Assembly (NCBI GenBank): GCA_963848085.1 | Contig: CAWKCE010000004.1 | Span: 248,001-312,000 of the forward strand | Origin: CAWKCE01 sp032127035 | Lineage (GTDB): Bacteria > Actinomycetota > Actinomycetes > JAHEKZ01 | Length of the DNA: 64,000 nt | Direction of reading: 5' to 3' | Shown: positions 8,762-17,246 of the stretch, in pieces | Layout of the letters: every line of letters starts with the position of its first letter | Numbering within the stretch: position 1 is the first letter of the stretch | Translations under genes and position numbers: made by a program | The notes under the pieces: generated by a model | What the model saw: the letters and a program-made list of their open reading frames with translations, nothing else | What the model was told of the DNA's origin: nothing | Database searches by the model: none

Positions 8762-10141
8762 TCACGAGTGAGCGTGCAGCGGCTTGCCAGCCAGCGCGAG
8801 GTGAGCTTCGCCCATGGCCTCGGACTGGGTGGGGTGGGCGTGGACCAGGGAGGCGACGTCGTCGGCGTAGGCCTCCCAGTTGTAGATGAGCTGACCCTCG
8901 GCCAGGAGCTCGCCGACCCGGCTGCCGACCAGGTGGACGCCGAGCACCGGACCGTCGGTCAGCGCGACGAGCTTCACCTGGCCGGCTGTCTTGAGGATCT
9001 GGCTCTTGCCGTTCCCGGCCAAGTCATACGTCACGGTGGTGACGGCGTCGCCGTGCTGGTCACGGGCGGCGGCTTCGGTCAGACCGACCGACGCCACCTC
9101 CGGCTCGGAGTACGTCACCCGCGGCACCCCTGCGTAGTCGATCGGTCGCGGATCCAGGCCAGCGATCTGCTCGGCGACCAGGATCCCCTCCTGGAACCCG
9201 ACGTGCGCGAGCTGGAGGGTCGGGATCAGGTCACCGACGGCGTAGACGTGGGGGACGTTGGTCCGGCAGTGGTCGTCGACGAGGACGAAGCCTCGTTCCA
9301 TCGCGACGCCCGCCTCCTCGTAGCCGAGCCCGGCCGACACGGGGCCGCGACCGACCGCGACCAGCAGGAGGTCGGCCTCGAGGGTCTTCCCGTTCTCCAG
9401 CGAGACCTTCACTCCGGTCGTGGTCTCCTCGACTCCGGCGAACCGGGCGCCGAGCTCGAACGAGATGCCGCGCTTGCGAAAGGCGCGCTCGAGCTGCTTG
9501 CTGAGAGCCTCGTCCTCGGCCGGCACCAGATGAGGCAGCGCCTCGACGATGGTCACCTCCGCCCCGAACGAGCACCACACGCTGGCGAACTCCACCCCGA
9601 TGACCCCACCGCCCAGGACGATCGCCGAGCGCGGGACGTAGTCCAGCTGCAGGGCGTGGTCGCTGGTGATCACCCGGGCGCCGTCCGGTTCCAGCCCCGG
9701 CAGTGACTTGGGGACCGACCCGGTGGCCAGCACGACGTTGCGTCCGCGGTAGACCGTGTCACCGACCTGGACGGAGTCGGGCGCGACGAGGCGACCCTCG
9801 CCGGCCACGGTGGTGACACCACGGCTCTTCACCAGGCCGCCTAGCCCCTTGTAGAGGCGGGCGACAACGCCGTCCTTGTAGGCGTTGACGGCCAACATGT
9901 CGATGCCCTCGAACGTGGCCTTCACCCCGAACTGGTCGCTGTCCTTGGCGGCGTCAGCGACCTCGGCGGCGTGGAGGAGCGCCTTCGTCGGGATGCAGCC
10001 CTGGTGCAGGCAGGTCCCACCCACCTTGTCCTTCTCCACCAGCACGACGGAAAGGCCCAGCTGGGACGCCCGCAGCGCGCAGGCATAGCCCCCGCTGCCG
10101 CCGCCAAGAATTACCAGGTCATAGACGGTCGAGTCGGTCAC
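8762..10141 (-). CDS. lpdA: Dihydrolipoyl dehydrogenase (E3)
   Basis: 459 aa. This flavoprotein reoxidises dihydrolipoamide on E2 and passes electrons to NAD+. Features are the FAD motif [16 protein letters not shown], the redox disulfide [16 protein letters not shown] (about 41-56), the NAD-binding [16 protein letters not shown], the second FAD contact [17 protein letters not shown], and the C-terminal dimer-interface motif [16 protein letters not shown] with the catalytic His-Glu pair. The GTG start follows GAGGAGCAG. It is directly upstream of sucB on the same strand, so E3 and E2 are made together. Confidence 0.95.
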   Translation of the reverse strand: MTDSTVYDLVILGGGSGGYACALRASQLGLSVVLVEKDKVGGTCLHQGCIPTKALLHAAEVADAAKDSDQFGVKATFEGIDMLAVNAYKDGVVARLYKGLGGLVKSRGVTTVAGEGRLVAPDSVQVGDTVYRGRNVVLATGSVPKSLPGLEPDGARVITSDHALQLDYVPRSAIVLGGGVIGVEFASVWCSFGAEVTIVEALPHLVPAEDEALSKQLERAFRKRGISFELGARFAGVEETTTGVKVSLENGKTLEADLLLVAVGRGPVSAGLGYEEAGVAMERGFVLVDDHCRTNVPHVYAVGDLIPTLQLAHVGFQEGILVAEQIAGLDPRPIDYAGVPRVTYSEPEVASVGLTEAAARDQHGDAVTTVTYDLAGNGKSQILKTAGQVKLVALTDGPVLGVHLVGSRVGELLAEGQLIYNWEAYADDVASLVHAHPTQSEAMGEAHLALAGKPLHAHS

Positions 10142-10305
10142 GGGCTGCTCCTCGCATCGGGTGGCGGCACGTCGGGGCTCCGGGGCGACATCCTGTCACC
10201 CTGAGCAGGGGGCGTCACAACCGGCGCTGTCGCGCCGGGGCGAGGTCGTCGGTGTGGGAGCGTGTGGGTTTGTTGGGCTGATACCAGCACGGCCTCGGGA
10301 GCGGC

Positions 10306-10635
10306 ATGAAGTGGTTCAAGCGGCGTCGGAACAGCGGCAGCCTCGATCGCCCGGCGGTTTCCGAGGATCGCAAGCACCTCGAGGAGTTCGTCAAGTCGCG
10401 GCGCGGTGTCGAGGTCTTCGTCGAGCCACGCACCGCGGTCACCGAACCCACGGTGGTGCTGGTTGCCCACGACGGTGAGTGGACCCGGCGGCGGGTTCCG
10501 AGCCCGGAGACCGCGTTCGCATGGGCCCATGGTCTGGGCTTGCCGTGCTACGAGGTGAACCTGGTCGGCTATCCGCAGCGAATGCGGGACTGGAACAGCC
10601 GACGAGGCCGCGGGGGTCGCGGCCTCGTCGGCTGA
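10306..10635 (+). CDS. Conserved small actinobacterial protein of unknown function
   Basis: 109 aa. It opens MKWFKRRRNS, followed by RKHLEEFVKSRRGVEVFVEPRTAVTEPTVVLVA. This is a family common in actinobacteria near lpd and often labelled oxidoreductase without evidence; I see no cofactor motif. VTEPTVVLVAHDGEWTRRRVPSPE and a C-terminal PCYEVNLVGYPQRMRDW are the conserved part. It is divergent from lpd. The last 13 codons lie inside a perfect inverted repeat that looks like the gene's own terminator. Confidence 0.8.
   Translation: MKWFKRRRNSGSLDRPAVSEDRKHLEEFVKSRRGVEVFVEPRTAVTEPTVVLVAHDGEWTRRRVPSPETAFAWAHGLGLPCYEVNLVGYPQRMRDWNSRRGRGGRGLVG
10596..10634 (+). terminator. Perfect 17-bp hairpin overlapping the end of the preceding gene
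   Basis: Left arm 10596-10612, loop GGGGT, right arm 10618-10634, all 17 bp complementary. It lies within the last codons and stop of the gene at 10306-10635. It faces the convergent repeat-protein gene and could serve both strands. Confidence 0.65.
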
Positions 10636-10765
10636 CAACGGCGCCTGGGGGGAGGCACCGTGTTCCGGTGCAGTGCACCGGCTCCGGCTCGGTCAGGGGC
10701 GGGGGGGATCGGGTGCCGCGCCGGAGATTGGGGGGATATTCAGTTGGCTCCTGGTACTCGAGTCG

Positions 10766-11557
10766 TTACTTCTTCGGTCCGTGGGTCTTGTCCTTGATCT
10801 TCTCTTGGCTCCGGCCGTAGCCGTTGCCATGGCCCGAGCTGCCAGAACCGGCGTGGTCCGGCTTGCCGTGTCCCGTCGCGGCGGCTCCGGTCGCGTGCTT
10901 GTCCTTGGTGTGGCCGTAGCCGTGGCCGTTGCCGTTTCCATGGGCCTTGGCCTGCCCGGAGTCGACCACCGCAGTCGACGCTGCCGCGTCGTCCTCAGTG
11001 CCCGAGGTGTCCGGAACGATGGCGCCCTTCTTGCCGCAGTCGCTGTGCGCTGCTTCCGACACCGCCGCACCGTGACCCGGCCCGGAGGGCGTGGTGTGAG
11101 CAACCCAGGAGACGTATGCGCCGTGGTTGACCGCCAGGGCGCAGGCCAGGTCAGCCTCGGTGACGTCTGGGGTCCCGTCTTCGGTGCCTTCGTCGGTGCC
11201 TTGGTCGGTATCGGCCGGGTCGCAGGGGTCCACGCCAGGCTCGTCCGTGCCGTCGTCCACGGTGCCGTCGGTGTCGCTCGGGTCGGCGCAGGGGTCCACG
11301 GTGCCGTCGTCCACGGTGCCGTCGTCCACGGTGCCGTCGTCCACGGTGCCGTCGTCCACGGTGCCGTCGTCCACGGTGCCGTCGGTGTCGGTCGGGTCCT
11401 GAGTGCCGTCGTCCACGACGGAGACCGGCTCGTCGGCGGCGTCGGATGAGGGGAGGGAGACCACCGCCTGCGCGGTGCCCGTGCCGAGGACGACGGCAGC
11501 GAGCACGAAGCCGCCCACCTTCGCCTTCGCAAGCACCGAACGTGTCAGCGGACTCAC
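10766..11557 (-). CDS. Secreted Asp/Gly/His-rich protein with VDDGT repeats
   Basis: About 263 aa, function unknown. The start is taken as GTG 11557, which has a good GGAGGAAC ribosome binding site; a start at 11599 would put 14 unlikely residues before the signal peptide. The signal peptide region is KVGGFVLAAVVLGTGTAQA. The mature part has an acidic low-complexity region with at least five VDDGT repeats, then one short folded segment (ADLACALAVNHGAYVSWVAHTTPSGPG, with a later Cys), and a Gly/His/Lys-rich tail (HGNGNGHGYGH, GHGNGYGRSQEK). It has no LPXTG and no TM anchor, so it is probably released or wall-associated by charge. The acidic repeats and His-rich tail could bind divalent metals, but that is speculation. 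Confidence 0.75.
   Translation of the reverse strand: MSPLTRSVLAKAKVGGFVLAAVVLGTGTAQAVVSLPSSDAADEPVSVVDDGTQDPTDTDGTVDDGTVDDGTVDDGTVDDGTVDDGTVDPCADPSDTDGTVDDGTDEPGVDPCDPADTDQGTDEGTEDGTPDVTEADLACALAVNHGAYVSWVAHTTPSGPGHGAAVSEAAHSDCGKKGAIVPDTSGTEDDAAASTAVVDSGQAKAHGNGNGHGYGHTKDKHATGAAATGHGKPDHAGSGSSGHGNGYGRSQEKIKDKTHGPKK
11306..11380. repeat. Five perfect copies of a 15-bp in-frame repeat
   Basis: GTCGTCCACGGTGCC repeated five times without a mismatch, coding for VDDGT on the minus strand. A further copy sits at 11252-11266 and a partial one at 11293-11305. Perfect identity implies recent slippage or expansion, so copy number probably varies among strains. Confidence 0.9.
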
Positions 11558-11707
11558 CAGTTCCTCCAGAGTGTCACCGGGGCCGACGTCGGCCGCCACA
11601 CGTTCGTCTCTGAAGGTAGCTACTTCGTTACGCCAAGTGAACCAGTGTCACCGGTTCGGCCTAGTCATCACGGGCCATCTCTGGCCGCACGACGGACTAG
11701 ACGGCGC

Positions 11708-13204
11708 TCAGCGGGAGTGGGCCGCCTGGTCCTCGGCGAGCGCGACCAGGGTGCGCACCGCGGCTCCGGTGCCCCCCTTGGGGGTGTAGCCGAACGGCTC
11801 ACCCTCGTTGAAGGCCGGACCGGCGATGTCCAAGTGGGCCCAGGACGTGCCGTCGGGGACGAACTCCGCCAGGAAGAGGCCGGCGACGAGCATGCCGCCG
11901 TACCGGTCACCCAGGTTGGCGATGTCCGCCACCGACGAGTCCATCGAGGCACGCAGCTCCGGCGGCAGCGGCATCGGCCACATCTGCTCGCCGACTGAGG
12001 CCGACAGCTCGTGGATCCGCGAGCGCAGGGCGTCGTCGTTGGCCATGATGCCGGAGGTCCGGTTGCCCAGCGCCACCATCTGGGCGCCGGTGAGGGTGGC
12101 AGCGTCGACGATGACGTCCGGCCCCTCCTCACCCGCCCGCACGATGGCGTCGGCGAGCACCAGCCGACCCTCGGCGTCGGTGTTGAGCACCTCGATGGTC
12201 TTTCCGCCGTAGGCGGTGATCACGTCGCTGGGTCGCTGCGCCGTCCCGGACGGCATGTTCTCAGCCAGCGGCATCCAGCCGGTGACGTTCACGGCCGGCT
12301 TCAGCCGGGCGATGGCGGCCATGGCCGCCAGAACCGCCGCGGCACCGCCCATGTCTGCCTTCATCCACTCCATGGCCTTCGGCGGCTTGAGGGACAGCCC
12401 CCCGGAGTCGAACGTGATGCCCTTGCCGACCAGCGCCACGTGCCGGGTGGCCCGCGGGTGCCGGTACGCGATGCGGACCAGGCGTGGCGGGTTCACCGAT
12501 CCCTGTCCGACGCCGAGGATTCCGCCGAACTTGCCGCGACGAAGTGCGCGCTCGTCGAGGATGTCGACCTCGAGCGCCAGGGCGCGGCAGGCCTGGGTGG
12601 CTGCAGCGGCGAACTCGACCGGGTGCATGTCGGACGGGGGAGTGTTGACCAGATCACGGGCCAGGTGGACCGACCGCGCCAGGATCCGCGCGCGGCTGAC
12701 AGCCTGCCGGGCCGCCTTCGTCCGCGCCGCGCCCCCCACCACGGTGACGGCGCGCACCGGCTTGGGGTGGCTGGCCGCGGAGGCGTTCCGATAGGCGAGG
12801 TACTCGTACCCGCCGAGGAGTGCGCCTTCGGCCACCGCCGCGAGGTCCTCCGGTGAATCTGCCGGCAGCGCCATGACCGCCGTCGACGCACCGGCTGACG
12901 CGCGGACTGCCTCGCCGGCGGCCCGACGGAGACGCTCCGCGTCGACCGGCCCCCGACCCAGACCCACCGCGACAATGACCCCTGCCGCCACCGATCCGGC
13001 CGAGGGGACCTTCACGACCTGTCCGGACTTCCCGGTAGCGCCGAGCGTCTTCAGCGTGGCCCGGAGGCGACCGCCGTACGCCTCGTCCACCGGACCCGCC
13101 CCGGTGGCCAACCGGATGCCGCGGGTGGTCTCGAGAACTCCGACGACCACGACGTCGCCCTTGGCTCGGGCCGGGTTGGCGCTGGTCAGGTCGATCGTGG
13201 CCAC
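11708..13204 (-). CDS. pepA: Leucyl aminopeptidase (family M17)
   Basis: About 498 aa. A cytosolic two-metal (Zn/Mn) aminopeptidase releasing N-terminal residues from peptides. The C-terminal catalytic domain has the metal and catalytic residues in VGKGITFDSGGLSLKPP, WMKADMGGAAAVL and the family signature NTDAEGRLVLADAI. The N-terminal macro-like domain holds VVVVGV, VIVAVGLGR and VTVVGGA. An open frame extends to 13777, but that part overlaps gcvT on the other strand. The start is placed at GTG 13204 with AGGAG just upstream; ATG 13216 is the alternative. Divergent from gcvT. Confidence 0.93.
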   Translation of the reverse strand: MATIDLTSANPARAKGDVVVVGVLETTRGIRLATGAGPVDEAYGGRLRATLKTLGATGKSGQVVKVPSAGSVAAGVIVAVGLGRGPVDAERLRRAAGEAVRASAGASTAVMALPADSPEDLAAVAEGALLGGYEYLAYRNASAASHPKPVRAVTVVGGAARTKAARQAVSRARILARSVHLARDLVNTPPSDMHPVEFAAAATQACRALALEVDILDERALRRGKFGGILGVGQGSVNPPRLVRIAYRHPRATRHVALVGKGITFDSGGLSLKPPKAMEWMKADMGGAAAVLAAMAAIARLKPAVNVTGWMPLAENMPSGTAQRPSDVITAYGGKTIEVLNTDAEGRLVLADAIVRAGEEGPDVIVDAATLTGAQMVALGNRTSGIMANDDALRSRIHELSASVGEQMWPMPLPPELRASMDSSVADIANLGDRYGGMLVAGLFLAEFVPDGTSWAHLDIAGPAFNEGEPFGYTPKGGTGAAVRTLVALAEDQAAHSR

Positions 13205-13281
13205 GTGGCTCCTCATCTCGCTCCAGCGGCATCGCCGCTGGACGTTGGCTGGTGTCGCCAGGAATCGTAATGCCCCTCGCG

Positions 13282-13335
13282 ACGTCGCCCGGAGGTGAGC
13301 AGCCGGTAACGTCGCCCGGAGGTGAGCAGCCGGTA
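13282..13335. repeat. Tandem duplication, two perfect 27-bp units, between pepA and gcvT
   Basis: Units 13282-13308 and 13309-13335 are identical and each contains GGAGGTGAGC and ends CCGGTA. The junction and the end create TAACGT and TAGCGT, both -10-like, the second at the right distance for gcvT. Confidence 0.85.
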
Positions 13336-13339
13336 GCGT
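13334..13339 (+). promoter_or_regulatory. -10 element of gcvT (leaderless)
   Basis: TAGCGT, 7 bp before the gcvT ATG. The only GGAGG nearby is about 20 bp upstream of the ATG, too far to act as its ribosome binding site. Confidence 0.5.
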
Positions 13340-13346
13340 CCGCGCT

Positions 13347-14456
13347 ATGAACGACCACCAGACCCCCTTGCGGCGATCCCCCCTCCACGACCGCCACGTG
13401 GCGCTCGGCGCCAAGATGGCGGACTTCGGGGGTTGGGAGATGCCCATCGAGTACCCAGCCGGAGGGGTCCTCAAGGAGCACGTGGCCGTGCGCGACGGAG
13501 TCGGGCTGTTCGACGTCTCCCACCTGGGGAAGATGTCGGTCACCGGACCGGGGGCGGCGGCGTACGTCAACGAGACGTTGACGAACGACCTCGGCCGGAT
13601 CGCTCCCGGGCAAGCCCAGTACTCACTGCTGTGCAACGACGCGGGCGGCGTCGTCGACGACCTGATCGTGTACCTGCGTGGCGACGACGACGTCTTCGTG
13701 ATCCCGAACGCTGCAAACACCGCGACAGTCGTGGACGCTCTGCGGTCCGGTGCGCCGGCTGGCGTCGAGGTCACCAACCGGCACGACGAGTTCGGGGTAA
13801 TCGCGGTGCAGGGCCCGCAGTCGGCCGAGCTCCTCGGGCGGCTCGGCCTCCCGACCCAGCACGACTACATGGCCTTCGTCGACGTTGAATGGGAGGGCCG
13901 CCCTCTCGTGGTGTGCCGGACCGGGTACACCGGAGAGCACGGCTACGAGCTGCTGCCTCGGTGGGAGGACTCCGGGCCGGTGTGGGATGCCCTGCTCGGG
14001 GCAGGGGAGGGGTTGGGCGTCACCCCGGCCGGCCTGGGAGCCCGAGACACGCTCCGGACCGAGATGGGCTACCCGCTGCACGGTCAGGACCTGTCTCCCA
14101 CCATCACGCCCGTCCAGGCCCGCACCGGATGGGCGGTTGGCTGGTCCAAGGCACGCTTCCGTGGCCGCGACGCGCTCGTCGCCGAACGCGAGGCCGGACC
14201 TCGGCGGGTGCTGCGCGGGATCAAGGCCACCGACCGCGGCATCCCGCGCCCCGGGATGTCGGTGACGCGTCCCGACGGTGAACCGGTCGGCGACGTCACC
14301 AGCGGCACGTTCTCTCCGACGCTTCGCATCGGCATCGGGCTGGCGCTGCTCGACCCATCGGTCGGTGAGGGAGACACCGTCCAGGTCGATGTCCGGGGCC
14401 GGCCGTCCGTCATGTCAGTGGTGCGGCCCCCGTTCGTCGAGGCTTCCACCCGCTGA
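13347..14456 (+). CDS. gcvT: Glycine cleavage system T protein (aminomethyltransferase)
   Basis: 369 aa, full length. GcvT takes the aminomethyl group from lipoylated H protein, releases ammonia and forms 5,10-methylene-THF. Visible motifs are [24 protein letters not shown] (N-terminus), [22 protein letters not shown] and [11 protein letters not shown]; the C-terminal barrel contains [15 protein letters not shown] [22 protein letters not shown]. It depends on lipoate, like the nearby lipAB and sucB genes, but no gcvH or gcvP is in the window. It stands alone on plus, with the cobS operon converging 12 bp away. Confidence 0.95.
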   Translation: MNDHQTPLRRSPLHDRHVALGAKMADFGGWEMPIEYPAGGVLKEHVAVRDGVGLFDVSHLGKMSVTGPGAAAYVNETLTNDLGRIAPGQAQYSLLCNDAGGVVDDLIVYLRGDDDVFVIPNAANTATVVDALRSGAPAGVEVTNRHDEFGVIAVQGPQSAELLGRLGLPTQHDYMAFVDVEWEGRPLVVCRTGYTGEHGYELLPRWEDSGPVWDALLGAGEGLGVTPAGLGARDTLRTEMGYPLHGQDLSPTITPVQARTGWAVGWSKARFRGRDALVAEREAGPRRVLRGIKATDRGIPRPGMSVTRPDGEPVGDVTSGTFSPTLRIGIGLALLDPSVGEGDTVQVDVRGRPSVMSVVRPPFVEASTR

Positions 14457-14468
14457 GCGACCGGCCCG

Positions 14469-15251
14469 TCAGCCGATGACGACGCCGAGGACGAAGACGC
14501 AGAACGCCACCTCGGCGGCGGCCCCCATGACCTCCTCGGTGACCCCGCCGAGTCGCTGGGCGGCTCGGCGGACCAGCAGATTCCCGGCCACCGTGGCGAC
14601 GAAGGCCACGGCCAGCGTCTGCGGGACGAATGCAGGCGTCAGGTCGTCGTCGAGGACCGTCAGCGCTGCCAGGGCGACCGAGACGACCAGGCTGGTCGCC
14701 ACCAGAACCGGGCGGGACACCGACCCCGCGACGGTCGCGCCAGACTCATCGGGGCCGGCCGCAGGGACTCCGTGGCGCGCCGACCACGTGAGCGTCAGGC
14801 CAGCCACTACGGCGCCGCCGACCAGCGCCAGCGTCCCGCGGCCGTCGAGAATCGCCGCGCTCAGTGCGGTGACGTCGAGGAGGAGGACCAGGACGAGCGT
14901 CAGAACCCCGAACGACCCGACGCCCGACCGCCGCAGGACCTCCAGCCCGGAGGACCCGGTGTCCCGACTGCCGAGCGCATCGGCGGTGTGAGCAAGCCCG
15001 TCCCAGTGGATGCCCCGGGTGAGCCACGCGAGCACCGTCACGGCGACCACTGCGCCGATGGCGCGGTCGACCCATCCGTCGACCGACCAGCGGACCACCA
15101 GGACGGCGACCTCCGCAACGGCACCGAGAACCAGGCCGACGAGCGGGGCCAGCGCCATGGCCGCTGCGGCGGCGCCGCGGTCGACCTGTCTCGGCGGTGT
15201 CACGCGTGCGCCAGTGAGAGTCCCGAGCGCGAGCCGGAGGACGCCGGTCAC
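14469..15251 (-). CDS. cobS: Adenosylcobinamide-GDP ribazoletransferase (cobalamin synthase)
   Basis: 260 aa, an integral membrane protein with about six TM segments. It joins adenosylcobinamide-GDP and alpha-ribazole, the last step of cobalamin assembly. The N-terminal LRLALGTLTGARV and the Mg-binding stretch TRGIHWDGLAHTADALGS are the family signature. The GTG start overlaps the cobT stop as GTGA. It is the last gene of the riboswitch-controlled cobalamin operon. Absence of cobU nearby means the GDP-cobinamide step is encoded elsewhere. Confidence 0.93.
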   Translation of the reverse strand: MTGVLRLALGTLTGARVTPPRQVDRGAAAAAMALAPLVGLVLGAVAEVAVLVVRWSVDGWVDRAIGAVVAVTVLAWLTRGIHWDGLAHTADALGSRDTGSSGLEVLRRSGVGSFGVLTLVLVLLLDVTALSAAILDGRGTLALVGGAVVAGLTLTWSARHGVPAAGPDESGATVAGSVSRPVLVATSLVVSVALAALTVLDDDLTPAFVPQTLAVAFVATVAGNLLVRRAAQRLGGVTEEVMGAAAEVAFCVFVLGVVIG

Positions 15252-16324
15252 GGCGCGTCTGTGTCGACTTCGCTGACGCCCGCGTCGTCGAAGGTTGCCA
15301 TCTCGGCGAGCGTCGCTTGTGCGGCCCGCAGGATGGGGAGGGCGAGCAGGCCGCTGGTGCCTTCGCCCAGCCTCATCTGCTGGTCGACGAGCGGCTCAAG
15401 CTGCAGCCGCTTCAACGCCAGCGCATAGCCCGGCTCGGGCGACCGGTTCCCGGCAAGCCACCACAAGGAGGCGCGGAAGGCGATCCGGTGGGCGACCAGC
15501 GCCGCCGCTGACGACACCAGGCCGTCGAGGATGACCGGCGTGCGGCGCAGCGACGCCTGCAGCAGGAAGCCGGTCATGGCCGCGATGTCTGGGCCGCCGA
15601 TCGTGGCGAGGAGCTCGACCTGGTCACCGACGGTTCCCCGACCGCGCCGCATCGCATCCCTGACCGCGGCGGCCTTCCGCATCCAGGCCTCGTCACCGAT
15701 CCCGGTACCCCGACCGGTGACGGCACCGGCATCGTTGTTGGTGAGCAGGCCGATGAGTGCCGCCGCCGGCGTGGAGTTCCCAATGCCCATGTCGCCGGGT
15801 ATCAGCACGTCGGCTCCGCCGTCGATCTCCTCGTCGGCCACTGCGATTCCCGCGGCGACGGCGCGTGTGGACTCTTCGAAGGACATCGCGTTCTCCACGC
15901 GAATGTCACCGGTTCCGTGGGTGATCTTGTGTGCCAGCACGGCCGGTGGAAGGCCCGCCAGGTCGGCGTCGACGCCGAGGTCCAGCACGCGGACCCCAGC
16001 CCCGACGCTTCGCGCAAGGGCGCTCACCGCCGCGCCACCGGCCACGATGGTGCGGACCATTTGGCCCGTGACCTCGCTGGGGTACGCGGAGACCCCGGCG
16101 CGGGCTACGCCGTGGTCTCCGGCGAACACGACCACCCGGGCCCGCTCCAGCGGAGATGGCGGGCACCGGCCCTGCGCTGCAGCGAGCCACACCGACAGCT
16201 CCTCCAGGCGTCCGAGCGCGCCGGCCGGCTTGACCAGCTGGAGCTGACGCTCCTCGGCGGCCGTGCCGGCATCGCCATCGGGGCGCCCGATGTCCTGCCG
16301 GAACAGGCTGGTGACATCGGTCAT
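15248..16324 (-). CDS. cobT: Nicotinate-nucleotide-dimethylbenzimidazole phosphoribosyltransferase
   Basis: 358 aa. It makes alpha-ribazole phosphate, the lower ligand of cobalamin. Conserved regions are VVFAGDHGVARAGVSAYPSEV, DLGVDADL, LIPGDMGIGNSTPAAAL and the catalytic-base region MRLGEGTSGLLALP near the C-terminus. It follows the ECF S gene after about 80 bp with only a weak ribosome binding site, yet has no clear promoter, so it is most simply read as part of the same operon. It is coupled to cobS. Confidence 0.94.
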   Translation of the reverse strand: MTDVTSLFRQDIGRPDGDAGTAAEERQLQLVKPAGALGRLEELSVWLAAAQGRCPPSPLERARVVVFAGDHGVARAGVSAYPSEVTGQMVRTIVAGGAAVSALARSVGAGVRVLDLGVDADLAGLPPAVLAHKITHGTGDIRVENAMSFEESTRAVAAGIAVADEEIDGGADVLIPGDMGIGNSTPAAALIGLLTNNDAGAVTGRGTGIGDEAWMRKAAAVRDAMRRGRGTVGDQVELLATIGGPDIAAMTGFLLQASLRRTPVILDGLVSSAAALVAHRIAFRASLWWLAGNRSPEPGYALALKRLQLEPLVDQQMRLGEGTSGLLALPILRAAQATLAEMATFDDAGVSEVDTDAP

Positions 16325-16403
16325 GACGCGGGTGCCTGCTTTCGGTGCTGTACGACCGTGTGCCCCGCCGCTGCGGAGCGAGTTCCCACCTGGTGCCTGC
16401 GGA

Positions 16404-17246
16404 TCACGAGTGCACCCCCGTCAGGGTTCCGGCATCGGCAAACCGGACCGGTTCGGTGAAGGCGGCCCGGGACGAGGCTCGCCGCAGCGCCGCCAGGACC
16501 GGTCGGCCGAGGACGGCGATGAGCACCGCGTTGCCCACTGCGCGCGGCAGGTCGAAGACCAGGGACGTGGCGAGGCTGAACGTCAGCAGCCGGCCCAGGT
16601 TCTCGGTCAGCGGAGCCCCCGCGACATAGGAGATGCCGCTGTCCGCCCCGACGACGAACGGCCAGAACCACAGGTTCAGCAGCACGCCGAAGACCAGTGC
16701 GGACGCGGCGCCGTAGGCGGCCAGCACCGCCAGCTCGAGCCTCCCCCTGACGGCGGGGAGCAGGCCGGCGCCCAGGCCGACCCAGGCCGCGCCGAGCATC
16801 TGGAAGGGCAGCCAGGGGCCGACCCCTCCGGTGAGGAGCGCCGACGCGCCCATGGACGTGGCGCCCAGGGTGAACCCGAAACCGGGGCCGAGCACCCGCC
16901 CTCCGAGGACGATGACCACGAACATGGGCTGGAAGCCGGTGACCCCGCCGGAAAACGCCCGCAGGGCGGCCCCGGCTGCGGTGAGGACGCCGAGGAGCGC
17001 CACCGCTTTGGCATCCATGCCGCCGTCAGCCAGCTCGGCGACCACCACCGCCAGCAGGAGGGGGACGACCACGGCGAACAGCCAGGGCCCGTCGGTCGAC
17101 CCCGCCAGGTCCGCGTCGGCGTCCACCAGCAGTGGCCAGCCGAATGCCAGCAGTCCGAGCGAGGACGCCAGCACGAGGGAAGCCGTGGCCCGCGGCCGCC
17201 ACGGGACCAACCGGCCGCGGCTCGAAGGCGTCAGCGTCGACGTCAT
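16404..17246 (-). CDS. ECF transporter S component (likely cobalamin-specific)
   Basis: About 280 aa. The S component is the membrane protein that binds the vitamin. It has about six hydrophobic segments, among them ATASLVLASSLGLLAFGWPLL, LFAVVVPLLLAVVVAEL and LLGVLTAAGAALRAF; GGVTGFQPMFVVIVLGGRVLGPGFGFTLGATS is split by family-typical glycines. The ATG at 17246 overlaps the stop of the ATPase gene as ATGA; an upstream in-frame start at 17291 would sit inside that gene. The substrate is inferred from the riboswitch and cobT/cobS context, not from sequence. Confidence 0.85.
   Translation of the reverse strand: MTSTLTPSSRGRLVPWRPRATASLVLASSLGLLAFGWPLLVDADADLAGSTDGPWLFAVVVPLLLAVVVAELADGGMDAKAVALLGVLTAAGAALRAFSGGVTGFQPMFVVIVLGGRVLGPGFGFTLGATSMGASALLTGGVGPWLPFQMLGAAWVGLGAGLLPAVRGRLELAVLAAYGAASALVFGVLLNLWFWPFVVGADSGISYVAGAPLTENLGRLLTFSLATSLVFDLPRAVGNAVLIAVLGRPVLAALRRASSRAAFTEPVRFADAGTLTGVHS

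Noticed and set aside
13205..13777. N-terminal extension of pepA by about 190 residues
   Set aside because: It overlaps gcvT on the other strand and has no similarity to M17 N-termini; a ribosome binding site precedes 13204.
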